The notes beneath the pieces are model-generated. The model was not told where the DNA came from. It saw only the letters and a list, made by a program, of their open reading frames with translations, and made no database searches. 64,000 nt of DNA, taken from contig JAEZGN010000005.1 in assembly GCA_023437305.1 (NCBI GenBank), positions 1 to 64,000 on the forward strand, read 5' to 3'. The DNA is from Bacteroidota bacterium (lineage in GTDB: Bacteria; Bacteroidota; Bacteroidia; Bacteroidales; Dysgonomonadaceae). The stretch's first letter is position 1; the number at the start of each line of letters is the position of its first letter. This document shows, one piece after another, positions 28,028 through 36,986 of this stretch. A program made the translations under genes and the position numbers.

Positions 28028-29404
28028 CTATTTTATCCTTTTAAGTTCGACTGTAAAGTGTCTTAACAAATCAGCTTCCCAAGTAATCGTTAGTCCTTTT
28101 GTAATTGATTCTCTGCGATCGAATATATTCTTTAAGGCTACTGCTATTACATTCATATGATTGTCTGTATAAACACGCCTAGGTATGGCTAAACGCAGTA
28201 AATCGAGCCCATCGAAACGATTTTTCCGGGTTACAGGGTCTCGGTCTGCTAATAGATAACCTATCTCACAACCTCTAATACCCGCTTCAAGATATAATTC
28301 TGCAGCTAATGTTTGTGCCGGAAACTGTTCTTTAGGTATATTTGGTAATACTTTCGACGCATCTACAAAGATTGCATGTCCTCCTGCTGGACGTTGATAT
28401 GGAATATTATATTCATCAAGCTTCTTGCCAAGATATTCAACTTGTTTTACTCTGCTTTCGAGACTTTCAAACTCTGTATTTTCATCCAGACCTATAGCCA
28501 AAGCGTTCATATCACGTCCACTCATACCACCATAAGTGATATATCCCTCATAGGCAATTCCCTTTATTTTGGCTACGTCGTACCACTCTTTCAGATTTGT
28601 AGCAAAGAATCCTCCCATATTTACAATAGCATCTTTCTTTGCACTCATGGTCATAGCATCGGCATACGAGAACATTTCATCGCAGATTTCTTTTATTGTC
28701 TTATTTTCATATCCTTTCTCTCGTTTCTTGATAAAATATGCATTCTCTGCAAATCGGGCTGAGTCAAATATTACCTTTTTTGCGTACTTATTTGCAATCA
28801 TACGTGTTTCCTGTAGATTCTGCATAGATACAGGCTGTCCACCTGCGGTATTATTCGTTATGGTTATAATAATAAAGGGGGTACGATCTCCATACTTTTT
28901 CAAAGCTTCCTCAAGTTTTTTGATATCAACATTCCCTTTGAATGGAATTTCTAGTTGAGTGTCTTTAGCCTCATCTATCGTACAATCCAAAGCAATGGCC
29001 TTTCTGGATTCTATATGACCTTTTGTTGTATCGAAATGCGAATTACCGGGACATACATCACCTTCTTTGATTAGGCAAGAAAATAAGACATTCTCAGCCG
29101 CACGTCCTTGATGTGTAGGCAGAACATATTCAAACCCTGTAATATGCGTTATCATATCCTTCATTTTGTAATATGAAGACGCTCCGGCATAGCTCTCGTC
29201 TCCAACCATCATGCCAGCCCATTGCCTGTCGCTCATGGCACCTGTTCCTGAGTCTGTTATCAGGTCTATATAAACTTGTTCCGATCTTAACTTAAACATA
29301 TTGTATTTAGCATTTTTCAGCCATTGTTCACGTTCGTCGCGCGTACTTTTATGAATAGGTTCGATCATTTTGATCTTCCAAGGTTCGGCAAAAGGCAATT
29401 CCAT
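28028..29404 (-). CDS. tnaA: Tryptophanase
   Basis: 458 aa PLP enzyme splitting tryptophan into indole, pyruvate and ammonia. Family motifs are IDLITDSGTGAMSD, PTHQGRAAEN, FDSARFAENAYFIK and the PLP-lysine motif SAKKDA (Lys257 by alignment with E. coli Lys270). Tyrosine phenol-lyase is the close alternative, but three positions favour tryptophanase: Ile instead of Arg in the IRGCEIG motif, His449 in LLRHF (Phe in tyrosine phenol-lyase), and SARFAENA rather than ATRCVENA. It stands alone with its own terminator. Indole production is therefore expected. No Trp-containing leader peptide like enterobacterial TnaC was found upstream. Confidence 0.93.
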   Translation of the reverse strand: MELPFAEPWKIKMIEPIHKSTRDEREQWLKNAKYNMFKLRSEQVYIDLITDSGTGAMSDRQWAGMMVGDESYAGASSYYKMKDMITHITGFEYVLPTHQGRAAENVLFSCLIKEGDVCPGNSHFDTTKGHIESRKAIALDCTIDEAKDTQLEIPFKGNVDIKKLEEALKKYGDRTPFIIITITNNTAGGQPVSMQNLQETRMIANKYAKKVIFDSARFAENAYFIKKREKGYENKTIKEICDEMFSYADAMTMSAKKDAIVNMGGFFATNLKEWYDVAKIKGIAYEGYITYGGMSGRDMNALAIGLDENTEFESLESRVKQVEYLGKKLDEYNIPYQRPAGGHAIFVDASKVLPNIPKEQFPAQTLAAELYLEAGIRGCEIGYLLADRDPVTRKNRFDGLDLLRLAIPRRVYTDNHMNVIAVALKNIFDRRESITKGLTITWEADLLRHFTVELKRIK

Positions 29405-29646
29405 AATTATTTAAGTTTAGATGTATGTTAGACAAATGCTTGATATAGATAATCACTATGAATAAAAGAAGAACAGATTATAAACCTCTTGTTTCAAAAT
29501 GATATTTTAATAGCAATAATGATGTGATTCTGGAATGTTTTCATGCGGAATATGCTTATATTGGTGTAATATGTTTGACATAAAGGTAGTAAAACTTGTG
29601 AATAAATTAAAGTCTTTCCTAATTTTATTATAAAGTCAAACTTTAT

Positions 29647-29654
29647 TAACTTTG
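29647..29654 (+). promoter_or_regulatory. Bacteroidetes -7 element (TAACTTTG)
   Basis: Exact TAnnTTTG match 45 bp before the pyrK ATG; probably drives pyrK-pyrD. Confidence 0.55.
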
Positions 29655-29699
29655 TACTCGAAATAACTCAGGAAATATTTATCTCTAAATAATAGGTTG

Positions 29700-30482
29700 A
29701 TGAAAAAAATGATGGATTTAGTTGTTACTCAAAATGATCAACTAAACCAAAACTATAGCCTCATTAAGCTCACTACAACAGATAAGACTCCCTTAACCGA
29801 AATGCATCCCGGGCAATTTGTAGAAGTGAGAGTTGATGGATCTCCCTCAACCTATCTTAGACGCCCTATTTCGGTAAACTTTGTGGATAAGCAAAAAAAC
29901 GAATTATGGCTACTTGTTCAGGCTGTAGGTGATGGAACCAAGAAAATGTGTGAGTACAAACAGGGCGATATTGTAAACCTTCTATTACCGTTAGGTAATA
30001 CATTTACAGTTCCTACTTCGAATCCGGAGCAAGAACTTCTTCTTATTGGTGGAGGTGTAGGTACTGCTCCTATGTTATTCCTTGGCGCACGTCTCAAGGA
30101 AGCAGGCTTTAATCCTAAATTTCTCTTAGGTGCCAGATCAAAAAATGATTTACTCCAATTGGATGATTTCAGAAAATATGGTGAACTGTATTGTACCACT
30201 GAAGATGGAAGTTTCGGAGAAAAAGGATATGTAACAGATCACTCTGTATTAAAAAACACTCAAATATCCAAAATTTATACCTGTGGTCCTAAGCCTATGA
30301 TGGTAGCTGTAGCCAAATATGCCAACACGAATAAAATAGAGTGTGAAGTGTCGCTCGAAAACCTTATGGCATGCGGGTTTGGTGTGTGTTTGTGTTGTGT
30401 AGAGAAGACGCGCGAAGGGAATGTTTGTGTATGTACAGAGGGACCCGTATTTAATATAGAAAATTTGACATGGATAAACTAA
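29700..30482 (+). CDS. pyrK: Dihydroorotate dehydrogenase electron-transfer subunit
   Basis: 260 aa from the ATG at 29700; an upstream in-frame TTG at 29697 is less likely. It is a ferredoxin-reductase-like flavoprotein that links PyrD to NAD+. The FAD-binding barrel shows YLRRPISVNF, the NAD domain GGGVGTAPMLFLG, and the C-terminal [2Fe-2S] region ACGFGVCLCCVEKTREGNVC with four suitably spaced cysteines. It overlaps pyrD by 13 bp, the standard arrangement for class 1B dihydroorotate dehydrogenase in pyrimidine synthesis. Confidence 0.95.
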   Translation: MKKMMDLVVTQNDQLNQNYSLIKLTTTDKTPLTEMHPGQFVEVRVDGSPSTYLRRPISVNFVDKQKNELWLLVQAVGDGTKKMCEYKQGDIVNLLLPLGNTFTVPTSNPEQELLLIGGGVGTAPMLFLGARLKEAGFNPKFLLGARSKNDLLQLDDFRKYGELYCTTEDGSFGEKGYVTDHSVLKNTQISKIYTCGPKPMMVAVAKYANTNKIECEVSLENLMACGFGVCLCCVEKTREGNVCVCTEGPVFNIENLTWIN

Positions 30483-31381
30483 AAGTAAGTATCGGAAACC
30501 TCCATTTAAAGAACCCGGTAATGACAGCATCCGGTACTTTCGGGTATGGAAAGGAATATTCTGACTTTATGGACTTGGGGCGAATTGGTGGTGTTTTTGT
30601 AAAAGGAACTACTATTCGCGAAAGGCAGGGAAACGATTATCCTCGTATGGCAGAAACCCCATCGGGAATGCTTAATGCGGTGGGACTGCAAAATAAGGGC
30701 GTAGATTACTTTGTTTCAAATATATACCCCGAGATAAAAGACTTTGATACAAAGATCATTGTGAACGTCTCGGGATCAACTATCGAAGATTATGTAGAAT
30801 GTTCTCAAAAGTTGGTAGCTCTCGAAAAAATACCGGCTATTGAGCTTAATATTTCCTGCCCAAATGTAAAAGAAGGGGGTATGGCATTCGGTACTTCTGC
30901 TTGTTCTGCTGCTGATGTAACAAAAGCTGTACGTGAAGTATGGAATAAGACCCTTATCGTAAAGCTGTCTCCTAACGTAACCGATATAACAGAAATCGCA
31001 AAAGCCGTAGAGGGTGAAGGTGCTGATGCTGTTTCTTTGATCAATACACTATTAGGAATGGCTGTAGACATAAATAAGAGGCGTCCGGTGTTATCTACTG
31101 TTACCGGAGGGCTATCCGGTCCATGCGTGAAGCCTATTGCGCTTAGAATGGTTTGGCAAACTTACAATGCTGTAAAAATACCTGTGATAGGCATGGGAGG
31201 GATATCATCGTGGCAAGATGCCATTGAATTTATCCTTGCCGGCTCTTCTGCTATACAAATAGGAACACACAACTTTATAGACCCTACAATCTCGGTAAAG
31301 GTTGTAGATGGCATAAAAGAATATCTGGATAAAAACAATATAAATTCCATTACAGACCTTATAGGAGCTTTAGAAGTATAA
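30470..31381 (+). CDS. pyrD: Dihydroorotate dehydrogenase, class 1B catalytic subunit
   Basis: 303 aa FMN-dependent TIM barrel that oxidises dihydroorotate to orotate. Motifs are NPVMTASGTFGYG, the catalytic-loop sequence ELNISCPNVKEGG whose Cys is the general base of class 1 enzymes, KLSPNVTDI, and the phosphate-binding GMGGISSWQDAIEFI. The Cys (not Ser) and the overlapping pyrK identify class 1B (NAD-linked, cytosolic heterotetramer). Confidence 0.97.
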   Translation: MDKLKVSIGNLHLKNPVMTASGTFGYGKEYSDFMDLGRIGGVFVKGTTIRERQGNDYPRMAETPSGMLNAVGLQNKGVDYFVSNIYPEIKDFDTKIIVNVSGSTIEDYVECSQKLVALEKIPAIELNISCPNVKEGGMAFGTSACSAADVTKAVREVWNKTLIVKLSPNVTDITEIAKAVEGEGADAVSLINTLLGMAVDINKRRPVLSTVTGGLSGPCVKPIALRMVWQTYNAVKIPVIGMGGISSWQDAIEFILAGSSAIQIGTHNFIDPTISVKVVDGIKEYLDKNNINSITDLIGALEV

Positions 31382-31443
31382 TCTGATTGTTGGTATATTT
31401 CTAATTTAAGATTAAATAGTTTATAAACTTTTAACCTAAATCT

Positions 31444-32481
31444 ATGAAAAAAGTTTTTATATCCAGAAACTATAAAAGAATAGAGAGTGCCGGTGGAAAA
31501 GCAAAAACAGATGTAGAGTTAGTTTTACAAGGCATTGGGTTTGAGAATATAGGATGGAAACAAAGTTCAAGCAACAATAAAATCATTGATTTTGTTTTAA
31601 ATATTACAGGGATACTAAAAGCTGTAATATTAATGCCATTTAAAGGTATTTTATTTCTTCAGTATCCAATGAAAAAATATTATGGATTCATTTGTGGTAT
31701 TGCTCATTTGAAAGGCACTAAAATAATTACACTTATCCACGATTTAGGAACTTTTAGAAGGCAGAAGCTTACTCTGGACAAAGAAATTACGCTCCTAAAT
31801 AATTCCGATTACATTATAGCCTTAAATAAGAGTATGGCAAAATGGTTGAAAGAGAATAATTACAAAGGAGAGACTGTAACTCTTGATATATGGGATTATC
31901 TGTCAAAATGCAAAAACACTTCAAAATTTAGATCAGATGATGATCAAAACTATGTTGTTAATTATGCCGGAGGGCTTAGTCGACGCAAAAATCTATTCTT
32001 GTATAAATTCAGTGATCATGTAGATTCATTTATTTTCAATCTTTATGGTACCGGTTTCGAGCCTACAGAACAGGAATTAAAGAATCCTTACTTTGTTTAT
32101 AAAGGCTTTGTTCAGAGTGATGATCTGATCAGCACTATTGCAGGTGATTTTGGATTGGTTTGGGATGGGGATTCGATTGATACTTGTTCCGGTAGTTTTG
32201 GTTCTTATCTGCAATTTAATAATCCTCATAAGGTATCATTATATATTCGTTGTCATTTGCCTATAATTATTTGGAATCAGGCTGCTATGGCTCCATTTGT
32301 TTTAGAACATGGGGTTGGTTTTTCGATAAATTCGTTGCAAGAAATAAAACCACGCTTATTGTCTCTTACAAAAGAGCAATATAATGAGATGAAACGAAAT
32401 ACAATAAATCTCAGTTTGAAGATAGAGTCAGGATACTATATCAAGCAAGTAATAAATAAAATAAGGTTGGATGAAAAATAA
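31444..32481 (+). CDS. Glycosyltransferase, Gtf3/galactofuranosyltransferase-like
   Basis: 345 aa GT-B-type protein without the EX7E signature of classical GT4. Features are KGTKIITLIHDLGTFRRQKL, a central NSDYIIALNKSMAKWLKENN helix, and a nucleotide-sugar half with FNLYGTGFEP, KGFVQSDDLIS, GDFGLVWDGDSIDTCSG and YLQFNNPHKVSLYIRCHLP. The last phrases are typical of the Gtf3/WbbI-like family, which adds glucose or galactofuranose to glycans. It follows pyrD by 62 bp and precedes a bidirectional terminator. It may act in surface polysaccharide or glycoprotein assembly; the donor and acceptor are unknown. Confidence 0.75.
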   Translation: MKKVFISRNYKRIESAGGKAKTDVELVLQGIGFENIGWKQSSSNNKIIDFVLNITGILKAVILMPFKGILFLQYPMKKYYGFICGIAHLKGTKIITLIHDLGTFRRQKLTLDKEITLLNNSDYIIALNKSMAKWLKENNYKGETVTLDIWDYLSKCKNTSKFRSDDDQNYVVNYAGGLSRRKNLFLYKFSDHVDSFIFNLYGTGFEPTEQELKNPYFVYKGFVQSDDLISTIAGDFGLVWDGDSIDTCSGSFGSYLQFNNPHKVSLYIRCHLPIIIWNQAAMAPFVLEHGVGFSINSLQEIKPRLLSLTKEQYNEMKRNTINLSLKIESGYYIKQVINKIRLDEK

Positions 32482-32511
32482 TATACTCCAATAATATCTA
32501 TTGTAAAAAAG

Positions 32512-32538
32512 AAAAGGCATCCTATTGGATGCCTTTTT
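32512..32538. terminator. Bidirectional terminator
   Basis: AAAAGGCATCC / GGATGCCTTTTT forms an 11-bp stem with a 4-nt loop (TATT), with A- and T-runs on both sides. It ends both the glycosyltransferase gene and the convergent rpsP. Confidence 0.85.
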
Positions 32539-32555
32539 ATGCTGTTTAACACAAA

Positions 32556-33119
32556 TTATTCAGCACTTTTCTCTTCTGCAGGAGCTTCTGTTTCAGCAGC
32601 AGGTGTTTCTACTACTTCTTCACTTGCTTCAGCTGCTGCCTCTGCTTGTGCTGCATTTTCTTCTGCTTTCTTTTGAGCTACAGCTTCAGCTTTTGCTTTG
32701 TTTGCAGCTTTTTCAGCGTCTAAACGTGCTTTAGCTTCTGCCTGAGCTTTTGTTTGATTCTTGTTGATAGCTGCTTGAGTACCTTTTTCTTTTTCAGCTT
32801 TCCATGCTTCAAATTTCTTTTCTGCATCAGCTTCAGTAAAAGCACCTTTAGCAACACCACCAAGTAAGTGTTTCTTTAACAAAACACCTTCTTCAGAAAG
32901 GATGTTACGAGTAGTGTCGGTAGGTTGAGCACCAACTTGTAACCAGTACAAAGCCCTGTCGAAATTTATAGTTATCGTAGCAGGATTGGTGTTAGGATTG
33001 TAAGAACCAACCTTTTCAATAAATTTTCCATCACGTGGAGCTCTGCTATCTGCAATGACGATGTGGTAAAAAGGATAACCTTTACGTCCTCGTCTTTGTA
33101 AACGGATCTTTGTAGCCAT
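32556..33119 (-). CDS. rpsP: 30S ribosomal protein S16 with long acidic/Ala tail
   Basis: 187 aa. The first ~85 residues are canonical S16 (TKIRLQRRGRKGYPFYHIVI, SRAPRDGKFIEKVGSYNP, RALYWLQVGAQPTDT). About 100 further residues form a charged helical stretch rich in Ala, Glu and Lys, ending in an acidic Ala/Glu/Pro tail. S16 helps fold the 5' domain of 16S rRNA. Extended S16 is usual in Bacteroidales, so this is not a fusion artefact, although the tail's role is unknown. It is monocistronic here. Confidence 0.97.
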   Translation of the reverse strand: MATKIRLQRRGRKGYPFYHIVIADSRAPRDGKFIEKVGSYNPNTNPATITINFDRALYWLQVGAQPTDTTRNILSEEGVLLKKHLLGGVAKGAFTEADAEKKFEAWKAEKEKGTQAAINKNQTKAQAEAKARLDAEKAANKAKAEAVAQKKAEENAAQAEAAAEASEEVVETPAAETEAPAEEKSAE

Positions 33120-33258
33120 TTCTTTCTAGTTAATTTTAATTATACATAATTGTTATTAGCGGGTGCAAAGATAAGAATAAGTTTTTGTTATACAATAAAA
33201 ATGATAGAGAGTTATTTATTCTCTTTTTTCAATAAGATTCCTACTTACCATATAAGGA

Positions 33259-34227
33259 TTATTCTAAATATTTCTTAAGCATAGCTGCCGTAAATACTAT
33301 CATATTTCTGGTCGAAGGCAGGTCTGCATAACCATTCAATAGACCCCAATCATGAATTACTCCGTTAAATCTTACTGTAGTAACATCAACTCCGGCTTCA
33401 TCAAGTTTGCGCCCTAATTCTTCTCCGGCATCTCTCAATATATCATTTTCGGCAACTTCGATGAGTGTAGGAGGCAATCCTTTCAACTGGTTGATTGTAG
33501 CACGTACAGGGGATACATAGATATCATCGTGTTGGGCTTTATTTGATAAGTAGTTGTCTCTCATCCAAATCATTAAAGATTTAGTTAGGAATCTTTCTTC
33601 TCCATATTTTTTGAATGATTCGGTGTTTATACCAGCGTCTGAATATGGCCACAATAGAATCTGACATTTAATATCCGGTCCTTTATTACCCTTTGCCTTC
33701 AGGCAAGTCCCGATAGTCATATTTCCTCCTGCGCTATTTCCTACAATAGCTAACCTTTTTCCATCTACATTTATTTCATCGCCATGTTCTGCAACCCACT
33801 TTGTGGCCGCATAACATTCATTCAATGCTATTGGATATTTAGCTTCGGGCGAACGGCTATATTCAATAAAGACACAAGCATACCCCGACTCAATGACTAA
33901 GTCGCGAACCAGGCGTTTATGAGTTTGATAATCTCCAAGAACCCAGCCTCCACCATGTATAAAAATAAATACAGGGAGTTTACCTTTAGCTTTATCTGGC
34001 CGTACAATATATAGTTTTATGTCACGTTCATCGACTAATATTACTTTTTCTGTTTCCTCAATACCACTAACATCTACTTTTATTGCAGCTTGGGTATCGA
34101 CCAATACATTACGTGCATCGGATACAGATAATGATTCAACCGGTTTTCCACCAGAATTCAAAACCTTCAGATACTCTTTGGTTTCTTTACTCAAATGCGG
34201 GTCTTTTAAAAAATTCGAGGTATTCAT
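33259..34227 (-). CDS. Alpha/beta hydrolase of the hormone-sensitive-lipase family
   Basis: 322 aa. The oxyanion-hole motif His91-Gly-Gly-Gly-Trp95 and the nucleophile elbow Gly163-Asn-Ser165-Ala-Gly167 are typical of HSL-type esterases. The acid is likely the Asp in AENDILRD and the base the His in GVIHDW. No signal peptide is evident, so it is cytoplasmic. It probably hydrolyses small acyl esters; substrates of this family are rarely predictable. It is a lone gene between rpsP and the ilv operon. Confidence 0.85.
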   Translation of the reverse strand: MNTSNFLKDPHLSKETKEYLKVLNSGGKPVESLSVSDARNVLVDTQAAIKVDVSGIEETEKVILVDERDIKLYIVRPDKAKGKLPVFIFIHGGGWVLGDYQTHKRLVRDLVIESGYACVFIEYSRSPEAKYPIALNECYAATKWVAEHGDEINVDGKRLAIVGNSAGGNMTIGTCLKAKGNKGPDIKCQILLWPYSDAGINTESFKKYGEERFLTKSLMIWMRDNYLSNKAQHDDIYVSPVRATINQLKGLPPTLIEVAENDILRDAGEELGRKLDEAGVDVTTVRFNGVIHDWGLLNGYADLPSTRNMIVFTAAMLKKYLE

Positions 34228-34459
34228 AATCTTAAAAATTTAATTATTATCCAATTACTAACCTCTTTTTTTAACGGCTTCTTATTTCGTGTTGTTTTCT
34301 CAAATATTGATAAATAACATTTTATATACTGATTTTTTATTTTTTCACAATAGTTATTTTTTGCCGAAACTGTATTGGAAAATTCTTTTTCTTCCTTCGG
34401 GTTTAGAGCATTTAATGACTAATACTCATAAGGTTGAGTAGTTGACTAGTCCTAAATAA

Positions 34460-34487
34460 AAAGAGGCTGAATAAAAACAGCCTCTTT
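34460..34487 (-). terminator. Terminator of the ilv operon
   Basis: AAAGAGGCTG / CAGCCTCTTT 10-bp stem followed on the minus strand by TTTATTT, 27 bp after the ilvC stop codon. Confidence 0.85.
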
Positions 34488-34513
34488 ACGCGTATGATAT
34501 TGAAAATCAATAA

Positions 34514-35560
34514 TTAGTTATTTTCTGGTCTCAATTTTCTTACAACTGCACCTGTACGCCACATTTCGCTTTCACGAAGAGCTTTTAGTTCTTCCTCAAG
34601 CTTTTCACGATAGTCAGGTTTAGAGTTGGTATCGATAGAGCGTTGTGCTTCATTACCGTTTGCTACTTCTGAATATAGTTTGGCAAATACAGGTTTTGTT
34701 GCATCATGGAAAGGCCCCATCCAGTCTAGCGCACCTCGTTGTGCTGTAGTAGAACAGTTTGCATACATCCAGTCCATTCCTTTTTCAGCAAACAGTGGCA
34801 TCAAAGACTGAGTAAGCTCTTCTACAGTTTCGTTAAATGCTTCAGATGGAGAGTGACCGTTTTCACGTAGCACTTCATATTGAGCAAGCAGGATACCTTG
34901 TATTGCACCCATCAATGTTCCACGCTCTCCTGTAAGGTCAGAGTATACTTCACGCTTGAAATCTGTTTCAAACAAATATCCCGAACCAACACCAATTCCC
35001 AGAGACACAGTTCTATCGAATGCACGACCTGTGGCATCTTGGAAGATAGCATAGCTTGAATTCAAACCGCGTCCTTCGAGGAACATGCGACGAAGACTTG
35101 TTCCTGAACCTTTTGGAGCAACAAGAATTACATCGATGTCGGCAGGAGGAACAATTCCTGTACGTTCTTTATATGTAATACCAAACCCATGAGAAAAGTA
35201 AAGAGCTTTTCCTGCAGTCAGGTAAGGTTTAAGACGTGGCCACACTTCTATCTGAGCAGCATCAGACAATAGATATTGTATGATAGTACCTTTGGCTGCA
35301 GCTTCTTCGATATCAAATAATGTTTCGCCCGGAACCCATCCGTCAGCTATTGCTTTTTCCCATGTTTTGCCACCTTTTCTTTGTCCTACAATTACGTTAA
35401 ATCCGTTATCTCTAAGGTTTAATGCTTGTCCCGGACCTTGTACGCCATAACCGATAACAGCAATGGTTTCATTTTTCAATACTTCTCTTGCTTTTTCCAA
35501 AGGGAATTCTTCACGGGTAACTACTTTTTCTACTACCCCGCCAAAGTTCATTTCTGCCAT
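34514..35560 (-). CDS. ilvC: Ketol-acid reductoisomerase
   Basis: 348 aa, class I length. It converts acetolactate or acetohydroxybutyrate to the dihydroxy acid using NADPH and Mg2+. The Rossmann motif is IGYGVQGPGQALNLRDNG, followed by VGQRKGGKTW (cofactor phosphate region), APKGSGTSLRR and the metal-site helix YSDLTGERGTLMGAIQG with conserved Asp and Glu. It is the last gene of the ilv operon, 31 bp after the thioesterase, and is followed by a terminator. Confidence 0.97.
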   Translation of the reverse strand: MAEMNFGGVVEKVVTREEFPLEKAREVLKNETIAVIGYGVQGPGQALNLRDNGFNVIVGQRKGGKTWEKAIADGWVPGETLFDIEEAAAKGTIIQYLLSDAAQIEVWPRLKPYLTAGKALYFSHGFGITYKERTGIVPPADIDVILVAPKGSGTSLRRMFLEGRGLNSSYAIFQDATGRAFDRTVSLGIGVGSGYLFETDFKREVYSDLTGERGTLMGAIQGILLAQYEVLRENGHSPSEAFNETVEELTQSLMPLFAEKGMDWMYANCSTTAQRGALDWMGPFHDATKPVFAKLYSEVANGNEAQRSIDTNSKPDYREKLEEELKALRESEMWRTGAVVRKLRPENN

Positions 35561-35591
35561 AATTTGTTTTTATTAAATAAAATATTTAGGT

Positions 35592-36335
35592 TCAAAATTG
35601 TTTCCATATAATACGGGTCGAGCATACGCTCGTTTCTCCGTCTTTCATTTCTAAAATAAAATTAGAATCTTCTTCTTCTCTTTTCAATATATCCAACTTG
35701 GAGCCGTAGCGCCCTTCGGATATATAATTTATCTCTATTCGTCTGATTTCTTTATCCTTGAACATATCTATATCAAACACATCTACAAAATGTTCGATAT
35801 ACTTCATACTGTTCAGGTGTTTATTAATATCCACATCGCTATATTTTACAATAAACTCATCCACTTTTTCATAATTCTCCTTTAAGGCTGAGATTTTGCT
35901 TAATCCTTCTATCGGACATTCTTTTTCCGTATAGGCATAATCAGACAAACCATCCAGCTCTGTCAGATTGGTTGGTTTACGAGTTTTAAGATCTATCGAA
36001 GCCCATAGTGATCTCGCATAACCGATTGTTTTTCCGTCAGAGTCTTCGAAAGCAAAATGACGCTCTGTGAACAACCTGTTTACGCTAACAATCCACGTCT
36101 TGATTATCATGTTAGTGTCGTTCTTCGGATATTCGAACAGCTCGATTGCCATTCGGGATAAAACCCAGACCCGTTGCTGAGAAGTCATCGATGAGTATCC
36201 AAACCCACGTTCATCGGCATGCTTTGTTGCTGCTTGCAGCATAAAACCTCCAATCATGGGCAAAGTGGCTCTGCCTCTGAAATCGGTTAAGTATGCATCG
36301 ATCGTAAATTCGTATCTTCCTATAGGAGCAAACAT
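35592..36335 (-). CDS. Acyl-ACP thioesterase within the ilv operon
   Basis: 247 aa with two hot-dog folds, of the plant FatA/FatB-like bacterial family: RGRATLPMIGGFMLQAATKH in the first half, and VKYSDVDINKHLNSMKYIEH with the conserved Asp-x-Asn-x-His residues in the second. It releases fatty acids from acyl carrier protein. Its location between ilvH and ilvC is conserved in Bacteroides, suggesting a link between branched-chain keto-acid supply and branched fatty acid formation; that link is inference. Gaps are 24 bp upstream and 31 bp downstream, so it shares the attenuator-controlled transcript. Confidence 0.88.
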   Translation of the reverse strand: MFAPIGRYEFTIDAYLTDFRGRATLPMIGGFMLQAATKHADERGFGYSSMTSQQRVWVLSRMAIELFEYPKNDTNMIIKTWIVSVNRLFTERHFAFEDSDGKTIGYARSLWASIDLKTRKPTNLTELDGLSDYAYTEKECPIEGLSKISALKENYEKVDEFIVKYSDVDINKHLNSMKYIEHFVDVFDIDMFKDKEIRRIEINYISEGRYGSKLDILKREEEDSNFILEMKDGETSVCSTRIIWKQF

Positions 36336-36359
36336 TAAATATAGTTTTGAATGAATATA

Positions 36360-36917
36360 TTAGTTTGTGTGTTGCGCTTTATGTCTTTTATCTAACTCGG
36401 CTAGCATATCGCTTAATCGCTCAACTTTCGATTTTGTAATTGCTATCCGCCCCGAACGTATAAACTGAAGAACCCCAATACTTTTACTCAGTTCTTCAAA
36501 TAGATCTTGAGTCTCTTTATAGTGTCCGGTTTTTTCCAAAACAACACAGTTTTCATTTATGTCGAGAATATGTGCATTATGTTTGCGGATAAGCTCTTCT
36601 ACCGATTCTATTTTAAGAAAATCGGGCGTAGATAGTTTATAGAGAGCGATTTCTTGATGAATAAGCTCTTCATCGGTATTGTAATATGCTTTCAGTACAT
36701 CTACTCGTTTATCTATTTGAAGCACAACTTTTTTAACAACATCTTCGTCACAAAAAACTGTGATGGTGAACTTATGTATGCCCTCTAAGGCTGAAGCTGA
36801 AACAGAGAGAGTCTCAATATTCAATTGACGACGAACGAATACACTGGTTACCTGACTCAACAGACCAACGGTATTCTCAGAAAATATAGTTATCGTATAT
36901 AATGTTTTATCTTGCAT
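36360..36917 (-). CDS. ilvH: Acetolactate synthase regulatory (small) subunit
   Basis: 185 aa. The N-terminal ACT domain (about 1-80: LYTITIFSENTVGLLSQVTS, then VFVRRQLNIETLSVS) normally binds valine for feedback inhibition. The C-terminal IlvH domain (about 85-175) contains the IRSGRIAITKSKVERLSDML end. It partners with IlvB, encoded 69 bp upstream. ilvN is an alternative name. Confidence 0.93.
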   Translation of the reverse strand: MQDKTLYTITIFSENTVGLLSQVTSVFVRRQLNIETLSVSASALEGIHKFTITVFCDEDVVKKVVLQIDKRVDVLKAYYNTDEELIHQEIALYKLSTPDFLKIESVEELIRKHNAHILDINENCVVLEKTGHYKETQDLFEELSKSIGVLQFIRSGRIAITKSKVERLSDMLAELDKRHKAQHTN

Positions 36918-36986
36918 AAGATTTATTTTTTACAACTGTAATATAAGACAGTTTCAAATTTAACGAATCTCATCAATATAATGAAC

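Noticed and set aside
29405..29696. Possible TnaC-like leader peptide before tnaA
   Set aside because: A 16-codon minus-strand ORF (MKTFQNHIIIAIKISF) exists, but it has no Trp codon and no following terminator or boxA-like signal, so it does not fit tryptophan-sensing leaders.
32525..32734. Leu/Gln-rich plus-strand ORF opposite rpsP
   Set aside because: It is the antisense of the Ala/Glu-rich S16 tail; such low-complexity shadows lack stops for compositional reasons.
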